From contig JAFQEL010000016.1 in the NCBI GenBank assembly GCA_017399065.1, positions 123,267-187,266 on the forward strand: a stretch of DNA of 64,000 bases, in the 5' to 3' direction. Of the stretch, positions 56,696 to 64,000 are shown one piece after another. This DNA is from Clostridia bacterium (GTDB taxonomy: Bacteria > Bacillota > Clostridia > Oscillospirales > Acutalibacteraceae). The notes below the pieces were generated by a model. It was not told where the DNA came from. It did no database searches and saw nothing but the letters and a program-made list of their open reading frames with translations. The stretch's first letter is position 1. Every line of letters begins with the position of its first letter. The translations under genes and the position numbers were made by a program.

Positions 56696-56724
56696 TTGCA
56701 GTTTCGTCAAAAATAATATATATT
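56696..56724 (+). promoter_or_regulatory. Candidate promoter of pckG
   Basis: TTGCAG (56696-56701), 17-bp spacer, TATATT (56719-56724), in the 133-bp gap before the gene. The -35 is poor. Confidence 0.4.
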
Positions 56725-56767
56725 TATAAAGGAATTTTAAGTGTAATATTGAAAGGAGTCAACAACC

Positions 56768-58552
56768 ATGGCAAATCTCACAACAAATAAAAGCGTTCTC
56801 TCCTGGATTGAGGAAAAGGTCGAGCTTGTAAAGCCCGACAAAATCGTCTGGATTGACGGTTCTCAGGAACAGATTGACGCACTCAGAGCAGAAGCTTGCT
56901 CCACAGGCGAAATGATTAAGCTCAATCAGGATCTTCTTCCCGATTGCTATCTTCACAGAACAGCCGTAAACGACGTTGCACGTGTTGAAGGCAGAACATT
57001 CATCTGTGCTCCCACAAAGGAGCTTGCAGGCCCCACAAACAACTGGATGGATCCCGCTGAGGCATACGAGATGCTTTACAGCATTGCTAAGGATTCATAC
57101 AAGGGCAGAACAATGTACGTTATCCCCTACTCAATGGGTCCCGTAGGCAGCCGCTTCTCCAAGATCGGTATCGAGCTTACAGACTCTATCTACGTCGTTC
57201 TCAATATGGTTATCATGACAAGAGTAGGCACAAAGGTTCTTGAGGCTCTCGGCGACAGCAATGACTGGGTCCGCGGTCTCCACTGTAAGTGCGAAATCGA
57301 CGAAGAGAAGAGATATATCTGCCAGTTCCCGCAGGACAACACAATCATCTCCGTTAACTCAGGTTACGGCGGAAACGTTCTTCTCGGCAAGAAGTGCTTC
57401 GCACTCCGTATCGCTTCCTACCAGGGCTGGAAGGAAGGCTGGCAGGCTGAGCACATGCTCATCCTCGGTGTTGAAAAACCCAACGGCGAAGTTAAATATA
57501 TCTGTGCTGCATTCCCCTCAGCTTGCGGCAAGACAAACCTTGCTATGCTTATTCCTCCCAATTCTTATCTTGAGAAGGGCTACAAGGTATGGTGCGTAGG
57601 CGATGATATTTCATGGATCCGCAAGGGTGAGGATGGCAGACTCTATGCTATCAACCCTGAAAACGGTTTCTTCGGCGTTGCACCCGGCACAAACAACAAG
57701 TCCAACCCCAATGCTCTTGCAGCTACAATGAAGGGCACAATCTTCACCAACGTTGCTCACAACCTTGACAACAACACAGTTTGGTGGGAAGGTCTCGACA
57801 AGAATCCTCCCTCAAACGCTATGGAGTGGAAGGGCAACCCCTGGAACGGTCAGGAGAGCGAAGAGAAGGGTGCACATCCCAACAGCCGTTTCACAGCTCC
57901 CGCTGTAAACTGCCCCTGCATCAGCTCCGAGTTTGAGAATCCCGCAGGCGTACCGATCTCCGCTATCGTATTCGGAGGCAGACGTGCAAAGCTTGCTCCC
58001 CTCGTATATCAGTCACGTGACTGGAACCACGGTGTATTCGTAGGCTCAATCATGGCTTCAGAAACAACAGCCGCAGCAGCAGGTGCTGTCGGTGTTGTCC
58101 GCCGTGACCCCATGGCTATGCTTCCCTTCTGCGGTTACAATATGGGTGACTACTGGCAGCACTGGATCAACATCGGTGAAACACTTGATGCTGACAAGGC
58201 TCCCAAGATCTTCAACGTTAACTGGTTCCGTAAGGATGACGAAGGTAACTTTATGTGGCCCGGTTTCGGTGACAACCTTCGTGTTCTTGAGTGGATCCTT
58301 GACCGTTGCGACGGCAAGGTAGACGCTGACGAAGTTGCTATCGGTTACGTTCCCAAGGCTGAGGACATCAATCTTGAAGGCATTGAGGACGAGGTTTCCG
58401 TTGACACACTCAAGGCTATGCTTGATGTTGACAAGGATCTCTGGAACGCAGAAACAGCAGGCATCGAAGAGTTCTACGGCAAGTTTGGTGACACACTTCC
58501 CGCAACTCTTGCAAACGAGCTTGCAACTCTCCGTGCTAACCTTAACAAATAA
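56768..58552 (+). CDS. pckG: GTP-dependent phosphoenolpyruvate carboxykinase
   Basis: The enzyme interconverts oxaloacetate and phosphoenolpyruvate with GTP/GDP; in gut anaerobes it can work in either direction. The protein has 594 residues. The P-loop F-P-S-A-C-G-K-T-N (about 249-257) with its reactive Cys is specific to the GTP form. 'GPTNNWMDP', 'NSGYGGN' and 'WVEGLDK'-like (W-W-E-G-L-D-K) motifs follow. AAAGGAG precedes the ATG, and codon use suggests high expression. Confidence 0.95.
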   Translation: MANLTTNKSVLSWIEEKVELVKPDKIVWIDGSQEQIDALRAEACSTGEMIKLNQDLLPDCYLHRTAVNDVARVEGRTFICAPTKELAGPTNNWMDPAEAYEMLYSIAKDSYKGRTMYVIPYSMGPVGSRFSKIGIELTDSIYVVLNMVIMTRVGTKVLEALGDSNDWVRGLHCKCEIDEEKRYICQFPQDNTIISVNSGYGGNVLLGKKCFALRIASYQGWKEGWQAEHMLILGVEKPNGEVKYICAAFPSACGKTNLAMLIPPNSYLEKGYKVWCVGDDISWIRKGEDGRLYAINPENGFFGVAPGTNNKSNPNALAATMKGTIFTNVAHNLDNNTVWWEGLDKNPPSNAMEWKGNPWNGQESEEKGAHPNSRFTAPAVNCPCISSEFENPAGVPISAIVFGGRRAKLAPLVYQSRDWNHGVFVGSIMASETTAAAAGAVGVVRRDPMAMLPFCGYNMGDYWQHWINIGETLDADKAPKIFNVNWFRKDDEGNFMWPGFGDNLRVLEWILDRCDGKVDADEVAIGYVPKAEDINLEGIEDEVSVDTLKAMLDVDKDLWNAETAGIEEFYGKFGDTLPATLANELATLRANLNK

Positions 58553-58571
58553 GATAAAACAAATGTAATTT

Positions 58572-58609
58572 GCGGCACACTACCTGACTGGCAGTGTGCC
58601 GCTTTTTTA
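58572..58609. terminator. Terminator between pckG and spoIID
   Basis: GCGGCACACT (58572-58581) and AGTGTGCCGC (58593-58602) form a perfect 10-bp stem followed by TTTTTTAT on the plus strand. Stem is 19 bp beyond the pckG stop, between convergent genes. Confidence 0.9.
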
Positions 58610-58618
58610 TGTATTTAA

Positions 58619-59614
58619 TTATCTGTAATCTTCAATTTTCACACCGGTATAATAGTGCTTTAGTATCTCCTCCCACGTGCTCCCCTGCCTTGCCATATAA
58701 TCGGCGCCGTACTGACTCATACCTACTCCGTGTCCGTAGCCTTCGGTTGTAAAATGCAGATTGCCGTCCTTGAATTCATACTTAAATACTGCAGAACGCA
58801 AACCAACAGCTTCACGCAAAGCCATGCCGGTGTATGTACCGCCGCCAACCTCGACCGATTCCACGTAGCCGTGAGAATCGGCTTTTATTTTACCTACCCA
58901 GTTTTTAGCTTCACCGCTGAGTTCACAGCCGTCAAGCACTGACACTGCCGACGAAAACTGCTGAGGTGTAACCGCTACCGTCTTTATACAATCGGGCGAA
59001 AGCTTATCACCTACGCTTGTAACACTCTGCAGATAAGGCACGTCGTTGCCCCATACGTTCTTTGCACTGTGCGTAACACCGTTGTTGTTTGCGTGAAATG
59101 CGGCAATAATCGGCTCACTCTCGTAAGTTATAACCTTACCGCTGACCTCACTGACAGCCTTCTGCAATTTTTTCTCATAGCTTTCAGCTTTGTCTCCCCA
59201 TTTTTCTTTTCTTTCTTCTTCGGTAAGATAACCCTGATGAGCAGACGAATCGTTTGTAAGGTATGCCCCTTTAAGTGCTTCATCGGGTTTGGTTTTCTGT
59301 TCTGCTATTTTTCGCAGCAGATATGTATAAGCCGCAACAGCCTGTGCTTTAAGTGCCTGCTCGTGATAGGTCGGCAGCATTTCAGCCGCAAGCACACCGA
59401 CCAGATATTCCTCCATTGTTACGGTAAGCACAAGGTCATCCTGCGACATAAACACCTTAACCGCCTGAGGATTCTCTTCCTCTGTATTTTCATCAGATAT
59501 GTTGTCCTTTTCGCCGTCGTTTTCAACCTCAGGCTGTCCGCTGTCAAGTGCCGCAAGCGGCATAAGTATCATAGAGAGAGCTAATACTACGGCAATAAAT
59601 TTGTAAATCCCCAT
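58619..59614 (-). CDS. spoIID: SpoIID-type lytic transglycosylase
   Basis: SpoIID cleaves peptidoglycan during engulfment of the forespore. The protein has 331 residues: an N-terminal membrane/signal segment (about 4-22), an acidic linker (25-50) and the SpoIID domain with 'TMEEYLVGVLAAEM' (catalytic Glu near 68) and C-terminal 'GYGHGVGMSQYGA'. The partner SpoIIP is not nearby. GAGGAATAAAAA precedes the ATG. Confidence 0.9.
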   Translation of the reverse strand: MGIYKFIAVVLALSMILMPLAALDSGQPEVENDGEKDNISDENTEEENPQAVKVFMSQDDLVLTVTMEEYLVGVLAAEMLPTYHEQALKAQAVAAYTYLLRKIAEQKTKPDEALKGAYLTNDSSAHQGYLTEEERKEKWGDKAESYEKKLQKAVSEVSGKVITYESEPIIAAFHANNNGVTHSAKNVWGNDVPYLQSVTSVGDKLSPDCIKTVAVTPQQFSSAVSVLDGCELSGEAKNWVGKIKADSHGYVESVEVGGGTYTGMALREAVGLRSAVFKYEFKDGNLHFTTEGYGHGVGMSQYGADYMARQGSTWEEILKHYYTGVKIEDYR

Positions 59615-59641
59615 TTTTTATTCCTCACTTATTAATAATGA

Positions 59642-59671
59642 TTGACTTTTATGATATTTATATAGTATAAT
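59642..59671 (+). promoter_or_regulatory. Promoter of citrate synthase gene
   Basis: TTGACT (59642-59647), 18-bp spacer, TATAAT (59666-59671). Confidence 0.75.
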
Positions 59672-59735
59672 GTATTCTCAATTATTGTATAGGTGTAAGT
59701 ATATGCATTTTTCAAAAGGAAAGGAGAAATGACAT

Positions 59736-61163
59736 ATGGCAAGATATATGTCCCCCATCAGCAACGATTCCCTTATAAGTTTATGCAACGAAATCCAGAT
59801 AAATGACAGAATTGACAGTGGTGATTACACCAAATACGGTGTCAAGCGTGGTCTGCGAAATGCCGACGGTACAGGCGTTATGGCAGGTCTCACAAAAATC
59901 TGTAGCGTTGACGGTTACTATATTGAAGACGGTGAGCGTGTTCCGCGTCCCGGCAAGCTCAAATTTCGCGGTCTTGACGTAAAAGAAATCGTAGATGGAT
60001 GCCGTAAGGAAGACCGTTTCGGATTTGAGGAAGTCGCCTGGCTTCTTATTTTCGGTGCACTCCCCACACCCGAGCAGCTTGCAAAATTCAGTAACGTACT
60101 TGCAGAATGCCGTGAGCTTCCGGAAGACTTCATCGAAGATATGATCATGAAGGCTCCCTCACCCAACATTATGAACAAATTATCACGTTCCGTATTGGCA
60201 CTCTACTCTTACGACGATAACCCTGACGATATTTCAACTGAAAACGTACTGCGTCAGTGTATACAGCTCATCGCACAGCTTCCTTCTATTATGAGCTACG
60301 CATATCAGGTAAAGCGCCGTCATTATTACAAAAAGAGTATGTATATCCATCAGCCCAAGCGTGAGCTCTGTACAGCACAGTCAATTCTGCGTACTCTCCG
60401 TTCAGACAGACTCTTTACCGACGAAGAGGCAAAGCTTCTCGACCTTTGTCTGATTCTCCACTCTGAGCACGGCGGCGGTAACAACTCCACTTTTGCTACA
60501 CGTGTACTTACTTCATCGGGTACTGATACATATTCTGCCATCGCTGCAGGTATCGGCTCACTCAAAGGACCTAAACACGGCGGTGCAAACATAAAGGTCA
60601 AGGAAATGACCGCACTTATGGCAGAAGAGCTCGACGATATCACAGACGAGAAACAGGTTGCCGACTATATCGCAAAGCTTATTCACAAGGAAGCAGGAGA
60701 CCGCTCAGGTCTTGTTTACGGTATGGGTCACGCAATCTATACAATGTCCGACCCGAGAGCAGAGCTTCTAAAGGAAGCTGCACGCAATTTCATATTCAGC
60801 GAAGAATTCGAGAGAAGATTCCGTCAGCTTGAGCTTATTGAAGAACTCACTCCCGACATCTTCCGCTCAATCAAGGGCGATATGAAGCCGATTTGCGCCA
60901 ACGTCGATCTTTACTCAGGTCTTATATACGATATGCTCGGTATTCCGGAGGATCTGTTTACTCCTCTGTTTACCGTTTCACGTATGGCAGGCTGGGCAGC
61001 TCACAGAATTGAAGAGCTGACAACAGGTAAACGTATCATCAGACCTGCATACAAAAACGTTTCTCTTCCGTATCACTATATTGAACTTGATAAACGTACT
61101 GATGAAAACATCAAACATCCCGACAAGTATATTCCCAGCGAAGCTCGTGCCGTTCTCAAATAA
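59736..61163 (+). CDS. gltA: Citrate synthase
   Basis: The enzyme condenses acetyl-CoA and oxaloacetate. The protein has 475 residues. Active-site residues are His242/His245 in H-S-E-H-G-G-G, His281 in G-P-K-H-G-G, and Asp in 'MSDPRA'. The N-terminus is longer than in classical enzymes and includes 'SVDGYYIEDGERVPRPGKLKF'-type sequence. In many Clostridia it supplies glutamate through a partial cycle. No aconitase or isocitrate dehydrogenase is adjacent. Methylcitrate synthase activity cannot be excluded. Confidence 0.93.
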   Translation: MARYMSPISNDSLISLCNEIQINDRIDSGDYTKYGVKRGLRNADGTGVMAGLTKICSVDGYYIEDGERVPRPGKLKFRGLDVKEIVDGCRKEDRFGFEEVAWLLIFGALPTPEQLAKFSNVLAECRELPEDFIEDMIMKAPSPNIMNKLSRSVLALYSYDDNPDDISTENVLRQCIQLIAQLPSIMSYAYQVKRRHYYKKSMYIHQPKRELCTAQSILRTLRSDRLFTDEEAKLLDLCLILHSEHGGGNNSTFATRVLTSSGTDTYSAIAAGIGSLKGPKHGGANIKVKEMTALMAEELDDITDEKQVADYIAKLIHKEAGDRSGLVYGMGHAIYTMSDPRAELLKEAARNFIFSEEFERRFRQLELIEELTPDIFRSIKGDMKPICANVDLYSGLIYDMLGIPEDLFTPLFTVSRMAGWAAHRIEELTTGKRIIRPAYKNVSLPYHYIELDKRTDENIKHPDKYIPSEARAVLK

Positions 61164-61205
61164 CACACAAGCCTTCACTATCATCAACCGGAGGTACTAT
61201 ATATA

Positions 61206-62099
61206 ATGAAAAAAATAAAGGGTAGCCTTTCCAAGCCCGAACCAAGTGCACTTGTCGCAGCAGCCGCACTGAGTCTCTGTGCCCTCCTTCCGCTTCGAGT
61301 GTATCAGGTAACAACTCTTATTGAGCCCGAAACGGGTTTCTTCAGCGAAATCAACTTTACGGTACCGCTGTTTTATGTTATAGGTGCAGTAATCATACTT
61401 GCACTGATGGTACTCAGTTTCCTCAACGAAAAAACTTCACGTACACGAAATTGTATAGCGCCAAGCAAATCGCTGGGTATCTTATCCGTATTAACAGCAC
61501 TGAGCATTACTTTCAACGCTGTGACAAGCTTCACTTCTTTCATTGAGCTTAACGGAGAATACTCAGCATACATCCACGGTCCTTATATAACTTTTCTTAC
61601 AAAATCAGGTGCCGCTCCGCTTATTCTTGAAGCTTTGTTCGGTATACTTACAGCATTCTTTTTCTGTATTTATGCAATTTCTTGCTTTAAAAAGGACACT
61701 ACGCTTTCATCATTCAAAATACTTTCTGCCGCACCTGCGATATGGGCAATTTGCAGAATAGTTTTCAGATTTCTTGCCAAAATAAGCTTTGTAAACATTT
61801 CCGACCTTCTGCTCGAGCTTATTATGCTTGTGTTTATGATAATGTTCTTCATATCGTTTGCACAGATAGTAACAAACGTATCTCCTGAAACCGTGGCATG
61901 GCGTCTTTTCGGTTGCGGTCTTCCCGCTGCTGTCGTTGCTTTTCTCGTAAGTGTGCCGAGGATCTTCCTTATGGTTATCGGTCATTCCGACCTCATAGTC
62001 GAGGGCTACGGCTTTGAAATCTGTGACCTTATGCTTGCAGTTTTCATCCCGTTATTTCTCTACCGTACGGCAACAGTCAAAAAAGCCGATACAAAATGA
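61206..62099 (+). CDS. Integral membrane protein, unknown function
   Basis: The protein has 297 residues with about seven hydrophobic helices and a short basic C-terminus; no family recognised. Gene starts after a good GGAGG and is 42 bp after the citrate synthase stop, so co-transcription is possible. Confidence 0.75.
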   Translation: MKKIKGSLSKPEPSALVAAAALSLCALLPLRVYQVTTLIEPETGFFSEINFTVPLFYVIGAVIILALMVLSFLNEKTSRTRNCIAPSKSLGILSVLTALSITFNAVTSFTSFIELNGEYSAYIHGPYITFLTKSGAAPLILEALFGILTAFFFCIYAISCFKKDTTLSSFKILSAAPAIWAICRIVFRFLAKISFVNISDLLLELIMLVFMIMFFISFAQIVTNVSPETVAWRLFGCGLPAAVVAFLVSVPRIFLMVIGHSDLIVEGYGFEICDLMLAVFIPLFLYRTATVKKADTK

Positions 62100-62119
62100 T
62101 ATGAAAGGTTTGCTATCCC

Positions 62120-63046
62120 TTGTTTATTCAGAATCTGCTTACTACGGCACAGCAAGTATTTATACTCTATATTCTTATTGCAGTAGGCTTCTTTGCCGAC
62201 AAATTCGGCCTGTATACCGAAAAGGCATCAAAGCTCAACACTGACCTGCTGTTTTACATTGTAACACCGATGGTTATCGTCAACAGCTTTCTGTCTATCG
62301 ATAACTCACCTGAAAACCTTAAGAATTTCGGTGTTGCGGCACTGCTTGGCGTTGCCATACACGTAATTGGAATGCCGCTTATCGTTCCGCTTTTCCGTAA
62401 GACAGATAAGTCAAAGGCGGGAATCTATCGCTACGCCTGTATGTACGGCAACTGCGGATATATGGCTTTGCCGCTTGCTCAGGCTGTTTTAGGTGCCGAG
62501 GGTGCCTTTTACTGCTCAGCAATAATTATGGTATTTAACATTTTTTCATTTACCCACGGCATATATATTATAGGAGCTCAAAAAGGCGGCTTCGACTTTA
62601 AAAAACTGCTTATAAACCCCGGCACGATCGGTGTGTCGATAGGCTTGCCGTTGTACCTTTTGGGTGTTGAGCTGCCCACAGTTATTGCAACACCGATAAA
62701 CAGCCTTGCCGTACTCAACACACCGCTTGCTATGCTTATATTCGGCACATACATTGCTCACACAGACCTGAAGACAATGTTTACGGATAAAAATATTTAC
62801 CTGGTAGGTATTGTAAAGCTGATAGCAATTCCGCTGATAATGATAGCAGGTTTTAAGCTGTTTAATATTCCCACCGTGCTCGCTACGGCAGTTGCCGTAT
62901 CTGCTTCTGCACCGTGTGCCAACAACACTGTAATTTTCGCAGGCAAATACGACCTTGATACAGGTACAGCTTCAAAAACGGTCGCACTTGTCAGCTTTTT
63001 CTCTATTATTACAATGCCGGTAATGATCGCACTTGCCGCAACCTGA
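62120..63046 (+). CDS. AEC-family (auxin efflux carrier-like) transporter
   Basis: The protein has 308 residues and about ten membrane helices. The TTG start has GAAAGG 11 bases upstream and an in-frame stop shortly before it. 'IAVGFFADKFGLYT...KLNTDLLFYIVTPMVIVNSF', 'GNCGYMALPLAQAVLG' and 'APCANNTVIFAGKY' follow the permease pattern. Members export organic acids or related anions; the substrate is unknown. Confidence 0.85.
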   Translation: MFIQNLLTTAQQVFILYILIAVGFFADKFGLYTEKASKLNTDLLFYIVTPMVIVNSFLSIDNSPENLKNFGVAALLGVAIHVIGMPLIVPLFRKTDKSKAGIYRYACMYGNCGYMALPLAQAVLGAEGAFYCSAIIMVFNIFSFTHGIYIIGAQKGGFDFKKLLINPGTIGVSIGLPLYLLGVELPTVIATPINSLAVLNTPLAMLIFGTYIAHTDLKTMFTDKNIYLVGIVKLIAIPLIMIAGFKLFNIPTVLATAVAVSASAPCANNTVIFAGKYDLDTGTASKTVALVSFFSIITMPVMIALAAT

Positions 63047-63066
63047 CCGAAAGGAAGATAAAAGAT

Positions 63067-63837
63067 ATGACAAAGGATACCAAAAGAAAAGGTCAGAATA
63101 AGCTCGCTTTTCCGCTTGGACTTGCAATAATAATTTTTGCAATAGTCGGCGTTATTTTCGCTGTCAGTTCAGGTATAAAAGCAGTAAAAGATCTGACGGA
63201 TAACTCCGAAAAAAAGCTCGAGTATGAAACGATGCTCATCCCCGTCGTAATGTATGACCCGGATATGTTTGATGACGTTTCTTCAGCCAATATCAATCAG
63301 CTTACCATCTGTGCCGTATGGAGCATTATCAAGGATGAGGATATATATCCCGGTAAATACGAAACAGATGACCAGGGTAACATTATGATTCCCGCCGAAG
63401 ATGTTGAAACAGAATTCACGGAGCTTTTCGGCACAGACGTTATTCCGACCCACATAGGTGTCAAGGGTAATTTTGACGAATTCTCTTTCAATGAGCAGAG
63501 CCGTTGCTATCTCGTGACCTCTGCAGGTACGGTACCGATATATACTCCCAAAGTAACCGCAATTGACAAAACATCAAATACAATAGTACTCACCGTAGGC
63601 TACCTTGCCGCAGAAGCGTGGGCTCAGGATTCAGCAGGCAATTTCATTCAGCCCGAGCCGAGCAAATATGTAAACGTAACACTGCGTGAAAATGATAACG
63701 GCTACTACATAAGCGCAATGCAGGCAACCGATACGCCCGAAAACGCAGAACCCGGTGTAACACTTCAGACAACTGCTCCCGTAACATTACCCGAAAGCTC
63801 AACCGAAGAAGAAACCACCGAAGAAACCGAAGAATAA
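63067..63837 (+). CDS. Membrane-anchored protein, unknown function
   Basis: The protein has 256 residues. A basic N-terminus and one membrane helix (about 15-37) are followed by an extracellular domain and a Thr/Glu-rich tail (from about 235). No recognised family. Gene starts 20 bp after the transporter gene with AAGGAAG upstream. The stop codon lies 24 bp before the insertion sequence end. Confidence 0.75.
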   Translation: MTKDTKRKGQNKLAFPLGLAIIIFAIVGVIFAVSSGIKAVKDLTDNSEKKLEYETMLIPVVMYDPDMFDDVSSANINQLTICAVWSIIKDEDIYPGKYETDDQGNIMIPAEDVETEFTELFGTDVIPTHIGVKGNFDEFSFNEQSRCYLVTSAGTVPIYTPKVTAIDKTSNTIVLTVGYLAAEAWAQDSAGNFIQPEPSKYVNVTLRENDNGYYISAMQATDTPENAEPGVTLQTTAPVTLPESSTEEETTEETEE

Positions 63838-63860
63838 AAAACCAGGCACTCTCAGTATAA

Positions 63861-64000
63861 TGAAGTGCCCCCTGTCAAGTAGACAGACGAAAAAACAAAA
63901 GAATATTTAATTGAGTGGATTCCACCTTGCAGCGCAGCAAGGTGGAATTTTTATGCTGCAGCTGTATGGAATTCCATAGGTGTCATACATTTCAGCTTTA
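63861..64000 (-). mobile_element. IS3-family insertion sequence, 3' end (partial)
   Basis: The sequence from TGAAGTGCC at 63861, with CTGTCAAGTAGACAG just inside, has the TG... end typical of IS3-family elements. The minus-strand transposase C-terminus follows inside. A hairpin (ATTCCACCTTGC at 63919-63930 with GCAAGGTGGAAT at 63937-63948) sits between transposase stop and IS end. The other end is outside the window, so the exact boundary is not proven. Confidence 0.75.
63951..64000 (-). CDS. IS3-family transposase, C-terminal end (partial)
   Basis: The last 15 residues read K-L-K-C-M-T-P-M-E-F-H-T-A-A-A before a stop, the usual ending of IS3-family OrfB (K-L-x-x-M-(T/S)-P-x-E/Q-(F/Y)-R). 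The catalytic D-D-E domain lies beyond the right edge. Confidence 0.75.
   Translation of the reverse strand, partial: KLKCMTPMEFHTAAA

Overview
The window looks like a chromosome segment from a gut-type member of Clostridia (Oscillospirales/Ruminococcaceae-like). Support: moderate G+C, strong GGAGG-type ribosome binding sites, several TTG starts, a lon-ysxC pair as in Firmicutes, a DnaD/DnaI-type replication pair, spoIID and pdaA (spore functions), diaminopimelate metabolism, and many secreted or intracellular glycan-degrading enzymes (GH36, GH43, GH3, N-acetylhexosamine 1-kinase). The species cannot be named from sequence alone.

Region 1 (1-17.7 kb, all on the minus strand) is the unusual part. 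Reading in the direction of transcription it encodes a degenerate EAL-domain protein, a membrane-anchored TasA/BsaA-like protein, a probable major SipW-dependent fibre subunit, a SipW-type signal peptidase, a second SipW-dependent subunit, a second SipW-type signal peptidase, a membrane-tethered McrB-like AAA+ ATPase, a DUF2357-like protein ending in a long Lys/Glu/Ala-rich repeat helix, and a giant secreted beta-helix/GLUG-type protein that runs off the left edge (at least 2573 residues). Both peptidases carry three copies of the same cytoplasmic motif, both secreted subunits have an EF-hand-like calcium loop, and three proteins share a W-x-E-G-x-D-x-x-C signature. I read this as a dedicated cell-surface fibre or adhesin assembly system in which restriction-type ATPase machinery appears to have been recruited to the membrane. 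This is the best candidate for an undescribed system in the window.

Region 2 (17.9-23.5 kb, minus strand) has a degenerate glycerophosphodiesterase-like membrane protein, nahK, a CBM9-like protein, a basic-secretory-protein-like lipoprotein, a ThuA-like protein, a PdaA-type deacetylase and a small membrane protein. Region 3 (23.6-26.9 kb, plus strand) has pyridoxal kinase, trmL, then a toroid-fold protein translationally coupled to a methyltransferase, with a 68-bp palindromic repeat before the pair. Region 4 (26.9-34.6 kb, minus strand) has a GH36 alpha-galactosidase, lysA, ysxC, lon and a GH43-like enzyme. Region 5 (34.7-37.4 kb, plus strand) has an IolB-like isomerase, a second GH43 enzyme and an RluA-family pseudouridine synthase. 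Region 6 (37.4-42.9 kb, minus strand) has ligA, a Thr/Glu-rich lipoprotein, a small unknown protein, a family 2 glycosyltransferase and a stand-alone E2-type acyltransferase.

Region 7 (43-58.6 kb, plus strand) is mostly housekeeping: dnaD-like and dnaI-like genes, a PfoR-type membrane protein, tex, a MATE exporter, an initiating sugar-phosphate transferase, copA, rmuC, a GH3 beta-glucosidase and GTP-dependent PEP carboxykinase. Region 8 (58.6-64 kb) has spoIID (minus strand), citrate synthase, a membrane protein, an AEC-family transporter and an anchored protein of unknown function, and ends inside an IS3-family insertion sequence whose transposase C-terminus is at the right edge. I saw no rRNA, tRNA, CRISPR array or riboswitch.
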